Assembly: GCA_016201575.1 (NCBI GenBank)
Contig: JACQCN010000048.1
Span: 1-6,811, forward strand
Reading direction: 5' to 3'
Source of the DNA: Candidatus Rokuibacteriota bacterium
Lineage (GTDB): Bacteria; Methylomirabilota; Methylomirabilia; Rokubacteriales; CSP1-6
Length of the DNA stretch: 6,811 bases
Shown here one piece after another: positions 1 through 5,164 of this stretch. The notes under the pieces were generated by a model. That model worked only from the letters and a program-made list of their open reading frames with translations. It made no database searches and was not told where the DNA came from. A program made the translations under genes and the position numbers. The first letter of the stretch is position 1. Each line of letters opens with the position of its first letter.

Positions 1-830
1 AGGAGGCGGCGCAGCGTGTCCTTCAGGTCGCGGCGCTCGACGACGAGGTCCACCTGCCCGTGCTCGAGGAGGAACTCGGAGCGCTGGAACCCGTCGGGGA
101 GCGGCTGGCGGATCGTCTCGGCGATCACGCGCGGGCCGGCGAACCCGATGAGCGCGCGCGGCTCGGCGAGGTTCACGTCGCCGAGCATGGCGATGCTCGC
201 CGTCACGCCGCCCGTGGTGGGATCGGTGAGGACGGAGAGGTAGGGCAGGCGCTCGGCGGCCAGGCGCTCGAGGGCCGCCGCCGTCTTGGCCATCTGCATG
301 AGCGACAGGATCCCCTCCTGCATGCGCGCCCCGCCCGACGACGAGACGATGACGACGGGGAGCCGCTTCTGGATCGCCAGCTCGATGGCGCGCGTGATCT
401 TCTCGCCCACGACGGAGGCCATGCTGCCGCCCATGAAGTCGAAGTCGAAGACGCAGAGCACGGCCGGCCAGCCGCCGATCCGCGCCACGCCGGAGACGAC
501 CGCCTCCCGGAGGCCGGTCTTCTCCTGCGCGGACTTCAGGCGGTCGCGGTAGCGCTTGGTGTCCTTGAAGCCGAGGGGATCGAGCGAGGTGAGGCTCGCG
601 TCGCGCTCCTCGAAGGAGCCCTCGTCCACCAGCATCTCGATCCGCTCCCGGGCCGTGATGCGGAACGGGTAGCGACACTTCGGGCACACGCGCCCGGCCC
701 GCTCCACCTCGGCGCGGTACACGATCTCCTTGCAGGAGTCGCACTTGATCCACAGCCCCTCGGCGATGACCACCTTGCGGGCGGGCGCGCTGCCGGAGTC
801 CTCGTCGCGCTTGCGCTTGAACCAGGCCAT
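1..830 (-). CDS. accD: Acetyl-CoA carboxylase carboxyltransferase subunit beta (3'-truncated by window edge)
   Basis: AccD pairs with AccA to transfer carboxyl from biotin-BCCP to acetyl-CoA, giving malonyl-CoA, the committed step of fatty acid synthesis in the cytoplasm. The 276 visible residues begin MAWFKRKRDED. The N-terminal C4 zinc ribbon is intact (C30, C33, C49, C52, spacing CxxC-x15-CxxC as in E. coli). The crotonase-like core carries both glycine pairs expected for the oxyanion holes: SSSGGARMQEG (GG166-167) and DPTTGGVTAS (GG207-208). The family's C-terminal LPDGFQRSEFLLEHG segment is present at about 244-258, so only about ten residues and the stop should lie beyond position 1. 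The ATG lies 3 nt after the trpA stop and has a strong Shine-Dalgarno inside the trpA end. Transcription is probably shared with trp; trpA-accD adjacency is common in bacteria. Confidence 0.97.
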   Translation of the reverse strand, partial: MAWFKRKRDEDSGSAPARKVVIAEGLWIKCDSCKEIVYRAEVERAGRVCPKCRYPFRITARERIEMLVDEGSFEERDASLTSLDPLGFKDTKRYRDRLKSAQEKTGLREAVVSGVARIGGWPAVLCVFDFDFMGGSMASVVGEKITRAIELAIQKRLPVVIVSSSGGARMQEGILSLMQMAKTAAALERLAAERLPYLSVLTDPTTGGVTASIAMLGDVNLAEPRALIGFAGPRVIAETIRQPLPDGFQRSEFLLEHGQVDLVVERRDLKDTLRRL

Positions 831-833
831 GCG

Positions 834-1637
834 CTATTCCCCCTCCTGCAGGGGCGCCTTCATGCTGGCGATGAAGCGGCCGACCTCCTCCAGGAGCCGG
901 GACGTCCCGGCGTGCTGCTCGATCAGCCGCACGACGGCGGAGCCCACGATCACGCCGTCGGCGTAGGGCGCGACGGCGCGCACGTGCTCCGGCGTCGAGA
1001 TGCCGAAGCCGACGCAGATCGGGCGCGTGGTGATGAGCCGCAGGGCCCGGAGCTGCGTGACCAGGTCGGGCGCCAGCGCGTCGCGCACGCCGGTGACGCC
1101 GGTCAGCGAGACCACGTAGACGAAGCCGCGGCTCCGCCGGGCGATCAGCCGCATGCGCGCCGGTGTCGACGTGGGCGCCACCAGGTGGATCAGGTCGAGG
1201 CCCGCCGCGCTGGTCTCGTCGGACAGCGGCCCGGCCTCCTCGGGGGGCAGGTCGGCGACGATGACGCCGTCAGCGCCGGCGTCCGCCGCGCTCCGGGCGA
1301 AGGCCTTGAGCCCGAAGGCCAGCACGGGGTTGTAGTAGGTCAGGAACACCAGCGGGATCGCGACCTCGCCGCGGAGGTCCCGCGCCAGCTCCAGCACCCG
1401 CGGCAGCGTCACGCCCGCCGCCAGCGCGCGCTGGGCGGCCCGCTGGATCACGGGGCCGTCGGCGAGCGGATCGGAGAAGGGGATCCCGATCTCGACGACG
1501 TCGGCGCCCCGGCGCGCGGCCTCGATCACGAGGCGCCGGGTGTCCGCCAGCGACGGGTCGCCCGCCGTGAAGTAGGGGACCAGCGCGCGCCCCCGCCGCG
1601 CGCGCAGCGCCTCGAAGGTCTTCGCCAGCCGCGTCAT
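834..1637 (-). CDS. trpA: Tryptophan synthase alpha chain
   Basis: TrpA splits indole-3-glycerol phosphate into indole and glyceraldehyde 3-phosphate; indole passes through a tunnel to TrpB in the alpha2beta2 complex. The protein is 267 aa, normal for the family, a single TIM barrel. The catalytic acids fall on the E. coli numbers: Glu49 in [16 protein letters not shown] and Asp60 in the same stretch. Also visible are TYYNPV at about 100-105, the loop-6 VSLTGVTG segment, and the phosphate-binding VGFGIS and VGSAVV stretches near the C-terminus. The ATG overlaps the trpB stop (ATGA at 1634-1637), indicating translational coupling and balanced subunit synthesis. The open frame extends upstream of this ATG, but that part is only the trpB gene read in another frame. 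Confidence 0.98.
   Translation of the reverse strand: MTRLAKTFEALRARRGRALVPYFTAGDPSLADTRRLVIEAARRGADVVEIGIPFSDPLADGPVIQRAAQRALAAGVTLPRVLELARDLRGEVAIPLVFLTYYNPVLAFGLKAFARSAADAGADGVIVADLPPEEAGPLSDETSAAGLDLIHLVAPTSTPARMRLIARRSRGFVYVVSLTGVTGVRDALAPDLVTQLRALRLITTRPICVGFGISTPEHVRAVAPYADGVIVGSAVVRLIEQHAGTSRLLEEVGRFIASMKAPLQEGE
839..847 (-). promoter_or_regulatory. Shine-Dalgarno of accD inside the 3' end of trpA
   Basis: On the minus strand AGGAGGGGG precedes the accD ATG (828-830), with about 11 nt between AGGAGG and the start. It lies within the last trpA codons. It is the strongest ribosome-binding site in the operon and fixes the accD start. Inference: accD is initiated independently of trpA even though it is co-transcribed, fitting a housekeeping role. 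Confidence 0.75.
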
Positions 1638-2821
1638 GAGCCGAGCGCCTTGCTCACCACCTGGACGTCCTTGTCGCCGCGGCCGGACAGGCCGACGACC
1701 ATGTGGTGGCGCCGCGACAGGCTCTTGGCGAGCTTCATCGCGTGGGCGACGGCGTGCGCGGACTCCAGCGCCGGCATGATGCCCTCGAGCCGCGCGAGCG
1801 ACTGGAACGCGGCGAGGGCCTCCTCGTCCGTGACCGACACGAACTCGAAGCGCCCGGTGTCCTTGTAGTAGGCGAGCTCGGGCCCGACGCCCGGGTAGTC
1901 GAGGCCCGCCGAGATCGAGTGCGCGACGGCCACCTGGCCGTCGTCGTTCTGCAGCAGGTAGCTCATGCTGCCGTGGAGCACGCCCACCCGGCCCGCCGAG
2001 AGGGAGGCGCCGTGCTGGCCGGTGGCGATGCCGTGCCCGCCCGCCTCCACGCCGACGATCCGGACGGCGCGATCGGCGATGAACGGGTGAAAGAGCCCGA
2101 TCGCGTTCGAGCCGCCGCCCACGCACGCCAGCAGGTGGTCCGGCAGCCGGCCGGTGGCGGCGCGGAACTGCCGCTTCACCTCGCGGCCGATCACCGAGTG
2201 GAAGTCGCGCACCATCATCGGGTACGGGTGCGGGCCCAGCGCGGAGCCGAGCAGGTAGTACGTGGTGCGGACGTTGGTGACCCAGTCGCGCAGCGCCTCG
2301 TTGACGGCGTCCTTCAGCGTCCGGCTCCCCGACTCGACCGGGATGACCCGGGCGCCCAGCAGCCGCATGCGGAACACGTTGAGCGACTGGCGCTCGATGT
2401 CCTCGCTCCCCATGTACACGTCGCACTCGAGGCCGAGCAGCGCGGCCACCGTCGCGGTGGCCACGCCGTGCTGGCCGGCGCCCGTCTCCGCGATGAGGCG
2501 CCGCTTCTTCATGCGCTGGGCGAGCAGCCCCTGGCCGAGCACGTTGTTGATCTTGTGGGCGCCCGTGTGGCAGAGGTCCTCGCGCTTGAGGTAGATGCGG
2601 GCGCCGCCGCCGCGCTCGGTGAGCCGCGCCGCCTCGTAGAGCGGGGTCGGGCGGCCCGCGTAGTCGCGGGAGAGCCGCCGGAGCCGGGCGTGGAACTTCG
2701 GGTCGCGCCGCGCCGCCGCGTACGCCCGCTCGAGCTCGATGAGCGGGCTCATGAGCGTCTCGGGCACGTAGCGCCCGCCGTACCGCCCGAAGTGCCCCAG
2801 CGCGTCTGGAAGTCTGCTCAC
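1634..2821 (-). CDS. trpB: Tryptophan synthase beta chain (PLP-dependent)
   Basis: TrpB condenses indole with L-serine to make tryptophan, using pyridoxal phosphate. Counting from the GTG at 2821 the protein is 395 aa. It has HTGAHKINN with the PLP lysine at K90, AETGAGQHG with the catalytic glutamate at E112, the PLP-phosphate loop GGGSNA at about 235-240, [15 protein letters not shown], and SGRGDKD near the C-terminus. It belongs to the TrpB1 type that partners TrpA. Start choice: GTG at 2821 gives [21 protein letters not shown], close to usual TrpB N-termini. An in-frame ATG at 2872 would add 17 Arg/Ala-rich residues and give 412 aa; neither site has a strong Shine-Dalgarno. The GTG overlaps the stop of a possible mini-ORF (GTGA), and the gene end overlaps trpA. 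Confidence 0.96.
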   Translation of the reverse strand: MSRLPDALGHFGRYGGRYVPETLMSPLIELERAYAAARRDPKFHARLRRLSRDYAGRPTPLYEAARLTERGGGARIYLKREDLCHTGAHKINNVLGQGLLAQRMKKRRLIAETGAGQHGVATATVAALLGLECDVYMGSEDIERQSLNVFRMRLLGARVIPVESGSRTLKDAVNEALRDWVTNVRTTYYLLGSALGPHPYPMMVRDFHSVIGREVKRQFRAATGRLPDHLLACVGGGSNAIGLFHPFIADRAVRIVGVEAGGHGIATGQHGASLSAGRVGVLHGSMSYLLQNDDGQVAVAHSISAGLDYPGVGPELAYYKDTGRFEFVSVTDEEALAAFQSLARLEGIMPALESAHAVAHAMKLAKSLSRRHHMVVGLSGRGDKDVQVVSKALGS

Positions 2822-2949
2822 GCCGAGGTCCGCCCGAGCCCGCCGTTCGAGCCGAGCGGCCCCCGCGAGCATGAGCGAGCCCGGCGCGAGGCGAGGCCCG
2901 AGTCGATCACGACTCGATCGGCCCGAGTGCCAAACCGGTATCCCGTCAT
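2818..2949 (-). CDS. Possible 43-codon mini-ORF bridging trpF and trpB
   Basis: The frame starts [18 protein letters not shown]. Its ATG overlaps the trpF stop (ATGA, 2946-2949) and its TGA overlaps the proposed trpB GTG (GTGA, 2818-2821), so it exactly fills the gap between the two genes. I recognise no family. It is Arg/Ser/Gly-rich with no tryptophan, so it is not a classic trp leader peptide. The Shine-Dalgarno is weak. It may only relay ribosomes from trpF to trpB, or may be a chance frame in GC-rich DNA. If trpB really starts at 2872, the ORF would simply overlap it. Confidence 0.2.
   Translation of the reverse strand: MTGYRFGTRADRVVIDSGLASRRARSCSRGPLGSNGGLGRTSA
2899..2916. repeat. Inverted repeat in the trpF-trpB gap
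   Basis: CGAGTCG (2899-2905) and CGACTCG (2910-2916) form a perfect 7-bp stem with the 4-nt loop ATCA. No T-run follows on the minus strand, so it is not a standard intrinsic terminator. It lies 78 nt upstream of the proposed trpB GTG and could act as an RNA processing, stabilising or attenuating hairpin. No function can be assigned. Confidence 0.5.
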
Positions 2950-3557
2950 GCCTGCTTCGCCGCCTGCACGAAGTCGCGGACCTTCGCGGGGTCCTTCTTC
3001 CCGGGCGAGGCCTCCACGCCCGAGTTGACGTCGACCGCCCACGGCCGCGCCACGGCGACGGCCGCGGCGACGTTGGCCGGCGTGAGCCCCGCCGAGAGGA
3101 TGATACGGCCGTGCGCCCCCGCGACCCGCGCGAGGGTCCACGGGATCGGCTGGCGCGCCTCCCCTTCGCTCCAGCGCTCGCGGCTGTCGAGGAGGAAGGC
3201 GGCGACCGCGTAGCGCGGCATGGGATCGAGATCGTTCGGCGTCGCGACCTTGATGGTCTTGATCACGGGAAGCGGATAGCCCGCCAAATCCTCGGGGGAC
3301 TCGTCGCCGTGGAACTGGAGGGCGCCGAGGCGGCAGGACTCCGCCACCGCCTTCACGTGGCCGGCGGGATGGTTCCAGAAAACGCCGACGGGCGTGACGA
3401 ACGGAGGCAGCGCGCGGACGATCGGCGCGACCTGGGCGGGCGTCACGAAGCGCGGGGTGCCCTCCACGAAGATGAAGCCGAGGGCGTCGGCGCCGGCCTC
3501 GACGGCGAGCCGCGCGTCCTCCAGTCTCGTGATGCCGCAGATCTTGACCCGGATCAC
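2946..3557 (-). CDS. trpF: Phosphoribosylanthranilate isomerase
   Basis: TrpF performs the Amadori rearrangement of N-(5-phosphoribosyl)anthranilate to CdRP, the substrate of TrpC. It is a single TIM barrel of 203 aa, normal for a monofunctional enzyme. The general base is Cys7 in KICGIT and the general acid is Asp124 in FLLDS. QFHGDE at about 81-86, [10 protein letters not shown] and VDVNSGVE (phosphate-binding side) are also present. The start is a GTG at 3555-3557, with GGGAG about 11 nt upstream; an in-frame TAG at 3612-3614 limits any longer version. Oddity: the loop after the catalytic Asp, usually GGTGxxFDW, reads [11 protein letters not shown], so the glycine-rich motif is degenerate. 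Position between trpC and trpB and the retained catalytic pair argue that it is functional. Confidence 0.95.
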   Translation of the reverse strand: MIRVKICGITRLEDARLAVEAGADALGFIFVEGTPRFVTPAQVAPIVRALPPFVTPVGVFWNHPAGHVKAVAESCRLGALQFHGDESPEDLAGYPLPVIKTIKVATPNDLDPMPRYAVAAFLLDSRERWSEGEARQPIPWTLARVAGAHGRIILSAGLTPANVAAAVAVARPWAVDVNSGVEASPGKKDPAKVRDFVQAAKQA

Positions 3558-3622
3558 CGCAGGGCCAGCTCCCGGACCTTCGTCTTCACGCCGTCGGGGC
3601 GCTTCGCGTTCCTAGGATTCAT
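3554..3622 (-). CDS. Possible 22-codon mini-ORF bridging trpC and trpF, homologous to the TrpC C-terminus
   Basis: The ATG lies inside the last trpC codons in another frame (3620-3622) and the TGA overlaps the trpF GTG (GTGA at 3554-3557). The peptide begins MNPRNAKRPDG and ends [10 protein letters not shown]. Its second half aligns with TrpC residues 247-260 (RAGDVGAKVRELAL) at about 9 of 14 positions, and the DNA matches at 21 of 22 bases. It is therefore not random sequence: it is either a leftover of a partial trpC duplication, or part of an older trpC end that once overlapped trpF directly. It may serve only for translational coupling. Expression is unproven. Confidence 0.25.
   Translation of the reverse strand: MNPRNAKRPDGVKTKVRELALR
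3561..3582. repeat. Direct repeat copy 1 (trpC-trpF gap)
   Basis: This 22-nt stretch, starting AGGGCCAGCTCCCGGAC, recurs at 3697-3718 with one mismatch, offset by 136 bp. Because 136 is not a multiple of three, the two copies lie in different frames relative to trpC. Weaker similarity continues about 20 bp on the higher-coordinate side. Confidence 0.85.
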
Positions 3623-4475
3623 CGGCTCGCCTCGCCTCGCGTCTGCGGCTCGCACGGCCATCGCGCCCCGGGGTCGTCGACTCCACCCGCTCGACCAGGG
3701 CCAGCTCCCGGACTTTCGCGCCCACGTCCCCGGCGCGGACGAGGGCCTCGCCGACGAGGACGGCGTGCGCGCCGGCCTCCACCACCCGCCGCACGTCGGC
3801 GGCGGTGAAGAACCCGCTCTCGCTCACCACCACGGGGTCGGGCGGGACGTGGGGCAGCAGCCCGAGCGTCGTGTCGATCGTCGTCTCGAACGTCCGGAGG
3901 TCGCGGTTGTTGATGCCGATGACGGGCGCGCCCGCCGCCAGCGCCGTGTCCAGCTCGTCGCGCGTGTGGACCTCCACCAGCGCCGCGAGGCCCAGGGCCT
4001 TGGCGGCGTTCAGGAAGCCGCGGAGCCGCGTCGCGTCCAGGATCGACACGATCAGGAGCACGGCGTCGGCGCCGGCCGCGCGCGCCTCCCAGAGCTGGTA
4101 CTCGTCGATCGTGAAGTCCTTGCGCAGCAGCGGCACGTCGACGAGCCGGCGCACGGCGGCCAGGTGCGCGAGCGAGCCCTTGAAGAACTTCTCGTCGGTG
4201 AGGACGGAGATCGCGGCGGCGCCGTGGGTCGCGTAGGTGCGGGCGAGCACCTCGGGATCGAACGAGCCGGTGAAGACGCCGCGCGAGGGCGAGGCTTGCT
4301 TGATCTCGGCGATCAGCCGGACCTGGCCGCGCGGCGCCCGGAGCGCGGCCTCGAAGTCACGCGTGGGAGCCAGCGACCGGCAGGCCCGCTCCAGCTCGGC
4401 CTGGGGACGGAGGATCTTGTGCTGCTCGAGCTCGCGGAGCTTCTGCTCGACGATCTGCTTGAGTATGTGCGCCAT
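3612..4475 (-). CDS. trpC: Indole-3-glycerol phosphate synthase
   Basis: TrpC closes and decarboxylates CdRP to indole-3-glycerol phosphate, feeding TrpA. It is a TIM barrel of 287 aa. Family residues are in place: E57 and K59 in IAEIKQASPSRG, K96 in LTDEKFFKGS, K119 in LLRKDFTIDEYQ, E168 in LVEVH, N189-N190 in GINNRDL, and E219-S220 in VVSESGF. Monofunctional enzymes usually end soon after the VGEALVRAGD helix. This one carries an extra tail from about residue 261 (VERVESTTPG, then Arg-rich to ADES) next to a repeated DNA segment, so the tail is probably a secondary extension. The ATG at 4475 has no clear Shine-Dalgarno. It is the first gene of the visible operon. The stop TAG is in the same frame as trpF, 18 codons before the trpF GTG. 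Confidence 0.96.
   Translation of the reverse strand: MAHILKQIVEQKLRELEQHKILRPQAELERACRSLAPTRDFEAALRAPRGQVRLIAEIKQASPSRGVFTGSFDPEVLARTYATHGAAAISVLTDEKFFKGSLAHLAAVRRLVDVPLLRKDFTIDEYQLWEARAAGADAVLLIVSILDATRLRGFLNAAKALGLAALVEVHTRDELDTALAAGAPVIGINNRDLRTFETTIDTTLGLLPHVPPDPVVVSESGFFTAADVRRVVEAGAHAVLVGEALVRAGDVGAKVRELALVERVESTTPGRDGRASRRREARRADES
3697..3718. repeat. Direct repeat copy 2 (inside trpC 3' end)
   Basis: Partner of 3561-3582 (21 of 22 identical). Here the minus strand encodes AKVRELAL of the TrpC C-terminal helix, so this is probably the parental copy. Confidence 0.85.
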
Positions 4476-4492
4476 AGGGTACGACTTCGGCC

Positions 4493-4522
4493 AATGGTTT
4501 CAGAAACTTGCCCGCGAGTCAA
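4493..4522 (-). promoter_or_regulatory. Candidate promoter of the trpCFBA-accD operon
   Basis: On the minus strand TTGACT (4517-4522, 5 of 6 to the -35 consensus) is followed after 18 nt by ACCATT (4493-4498), a poor -10. The start of transcription would fall near 4486, leaving a very short leader before the trpC ATG. There is no room for, and no sign of, a Trp-rich leader peptide attenuator. The weak -10 makes this tentative. Confidence 0.25.
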
Positions 4523-4701
4523 CGCGTTTGGCCGCCGGGACCGGTCAAGCTTGCCTCGGCCTGGGCACGCCAGAAGCCCATGCCCATACCGGCGAACATC
4601 TCGACCGCGGTCTTCCGGTACTCCTCACTCGTGCGGCACTTGCCCATCCTCTGATGGACCCGTCCGAGCCCGAGCTGACCGCGAGCGAAGAGAGGCCGCA
4701 T
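4519..4701 (-). pseudogene. C-terminal fragment of a TPR/adenylate-cyclase-type regulator
   Basis: A 60-codon frame contains RGQLGLGRVHQRMGK (about residues 7-21) and GMGMGFWRAQAEASL near its end. This pattern (LGLG..yrR.GK, then an A..m...MgM.FW...AEA.L helix) is what I know from the final TPR repeat of long AAA-ATPase/adenylate cyclase plus TPR proteins abundant in Rokubacteria and deltaproteobacteria. Those proteins are around a thousand residues; only the last ~55 remain here. A TAG lies two codons upstream of the ATG, and the other minus-strand frames further upstream show no TPR-like sequence. There is no Shine-Dalgarno. The natural C-terminus is kept, so the 5' part was lost. A short genuine protein cannot be excluded but is less likely. 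Confidence 0.6.
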
Positions 4702-4756
4702 GCACTATGGCCCGGCGTTTGGAGTTGCCGAGCTTCGTCAAAGTGACGGAGCCGGG

Positions 4757-4762
4757 TAGAAT
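4757..4762 (+). promoter_or_regulatory. -10 box positioned for leaderless transcription of the 74-codon gene
   Basis: TAGAAT matches TATAAT at 5 of 6 positions and its last T lies 6 nt before the A of the ATG at 4769. Transcription would begin at or next to the start codon, giving a leaderless mRNA, consistent with the lack of any Shine-Dalgarno there. No convincing -35 is present (TTCGTC at 4734-4739 with 17-nt spacing is poor). Confidence 0.45.
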
Positions 4763-4768
4763 CGGCTG

Positions 4769-4993
4769 ATGCGGGACGAATTTCGCAAGCTGGCGGCCGA
4801 CCGCCTCCGCCTCGCCCTCGACATGTTCGGAGTCGGCGAGGCCCTCAAGCGTCAACAACTCCGCCGCGAGCATCCCGACGCGGACGACACCGAGATCGAG
4901 GAGCGGCTGGTCGCCTGGTTACAGGAGCGGCCGGGGGCGGAGTCCGGGGACGCGTCCGGGAAGCCGATCCCCTGGCCGCGTCAACGCCTCTGA
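4769..4993 (+). CDS. Small conserved protein, probable partner of a nucleotidyltransferase-like gene
   Basis: The product is 74 aa, charged and predicted helical, without signal peptide or membrane segment. Its core RLALDMFGVGEALKRQQL (about 13-30), then REHPDADDTEIEERLVAWL and ERPGAESGDASGKP, resembles a family of small proteins I recall (aLDlfe.GvalmRQnLRRrhPdA...eiE..L..WL..RPGAE.GD). These usually sit directly upstream of a nucleotidyltransferase (AbiEii/MNT-like) gene, an arrangement suggestive of a type IV-like toxin-antitoxin pair. That link is from memory, not from a search. The frame is the only plus-strand gene here. A -10 box places the transcription start at the ATG. A truncated frame resembling the expected partner overlaps the stop. 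Molecular function is unknown; calling it an antitoxin is inference. Confidence 0.7.
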   Translation: MRDEFRKLAADRLRLALDMFGVGEALKRQQLRREHPDADDTEIEERLVAWLQERPGAESGDASGKPIPWPRQRL

Positions 4994-5061
4994 CTCGGGT
5001 CGAGGCCGCGCTCGGTCACGCGGCCCGGGACCTGGCCGACCTGGGACGACGGTGGGCGCTC
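4990..5061 (+). pseudogene. N-terminal remnant of a nucleotidyltransferase-like partner gene
   Basis: Overlapping the previous stop as CTGA (4990-4993), the next frame reads LTRVEAALGHAARDL, then ADLGRRWAL. This is the expected opening helix and first strand of the nucleotidyltransferase proteins that follow the small 74-aa type gene; in those, WAL is followed by VGG and a catalytic domain with a DVD motif. Here the frame changes to PGRRTATTEAYG, with no catalytic residues, then runs into DNA antisense to pncB. About 24 codons therefore survive. There is no ATG or GTG at the overlap. Family assignment is from recall and rests on a short stretch. Confidence 0.45.
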
Positions 5062-5086
5062 CCGGGGCGGCGAACAGCGACGACTG

Positions 5087-5107
5087 AGGCGTATGGTTCA
5101 TACGCCT
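5087..5107. terminator. Perfect 9-bp inverted repeat between convergent genes, possible bidirectional terminator
   Basis: AGGCGTATG (5087-5095) and CATACGCCT (5099-5107) form a perfect stem with a 3-nt GTT loop. It lies between the plus-strand module and the convergent pncB, 54 nt beyond the pncB stop, the usual place for a shared terminator. No adjacent T-run exists on either strand, so classical intrinsic termination is doubtful. The 8-mer CGACTGAG occurs on both sides (5081-5088 and 5120-5127). Confidence 0.4.
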
Positions 5108-5141
5108 GCCAGGGAGGAGCGACTGAGCCAACGACGCAGAC

Positions 5142-5164
5142 GGGCCTTTTTCAGCGGCCTGCTA
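5142..5164. repeat. Short GC/T element overlapping the pncB stop codon
   Basis: The plus strand has GGGCCTTTTTCAGCGGCC followed by TGCTA, whose last three bases are the pncB TAG read in reverse. GGCC occurs at both ends of the T-run, allowing a 4-bp stem. The motif recalls a TTTTTCAGCnGCCTGCTA sequence I have seen at 3' gene ends in diverse GC-rich bacteria; that resemblance is from memory. It may act in 3'-end formation of pncB. Confidence 0.3.

Noticed and set aside
60..1868. 602-codon plus-strand open frame opposite accD, trpA and trpB
   Set aside because: Antisense shadow: in GC-rich coding DNA the opposite strand stays open. Its translation is Arg/Gly/Asp/His-rich with no domain, and all three minus-strand genes are unmistakable.
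4476..4518. Possible trp attenuator or leader peptide upstream of trpC
   Set aside because: No short frame with clustered Trp codons and no terminator/antiterminator pair; predicted leader too short.
2871..4769. 632-codon plus-strand open frame opposite trpF and trpC
   Set aside because: Same antisense effect. It covers two clearly real enzymes and the gaps and has low-information composition.
4625..4873. 82-codon minus-strand frame between the trp operon and pncB
   Set aside because: It overlaps the well-supported plus-strand 74-codon gene and shows no family resemblance.
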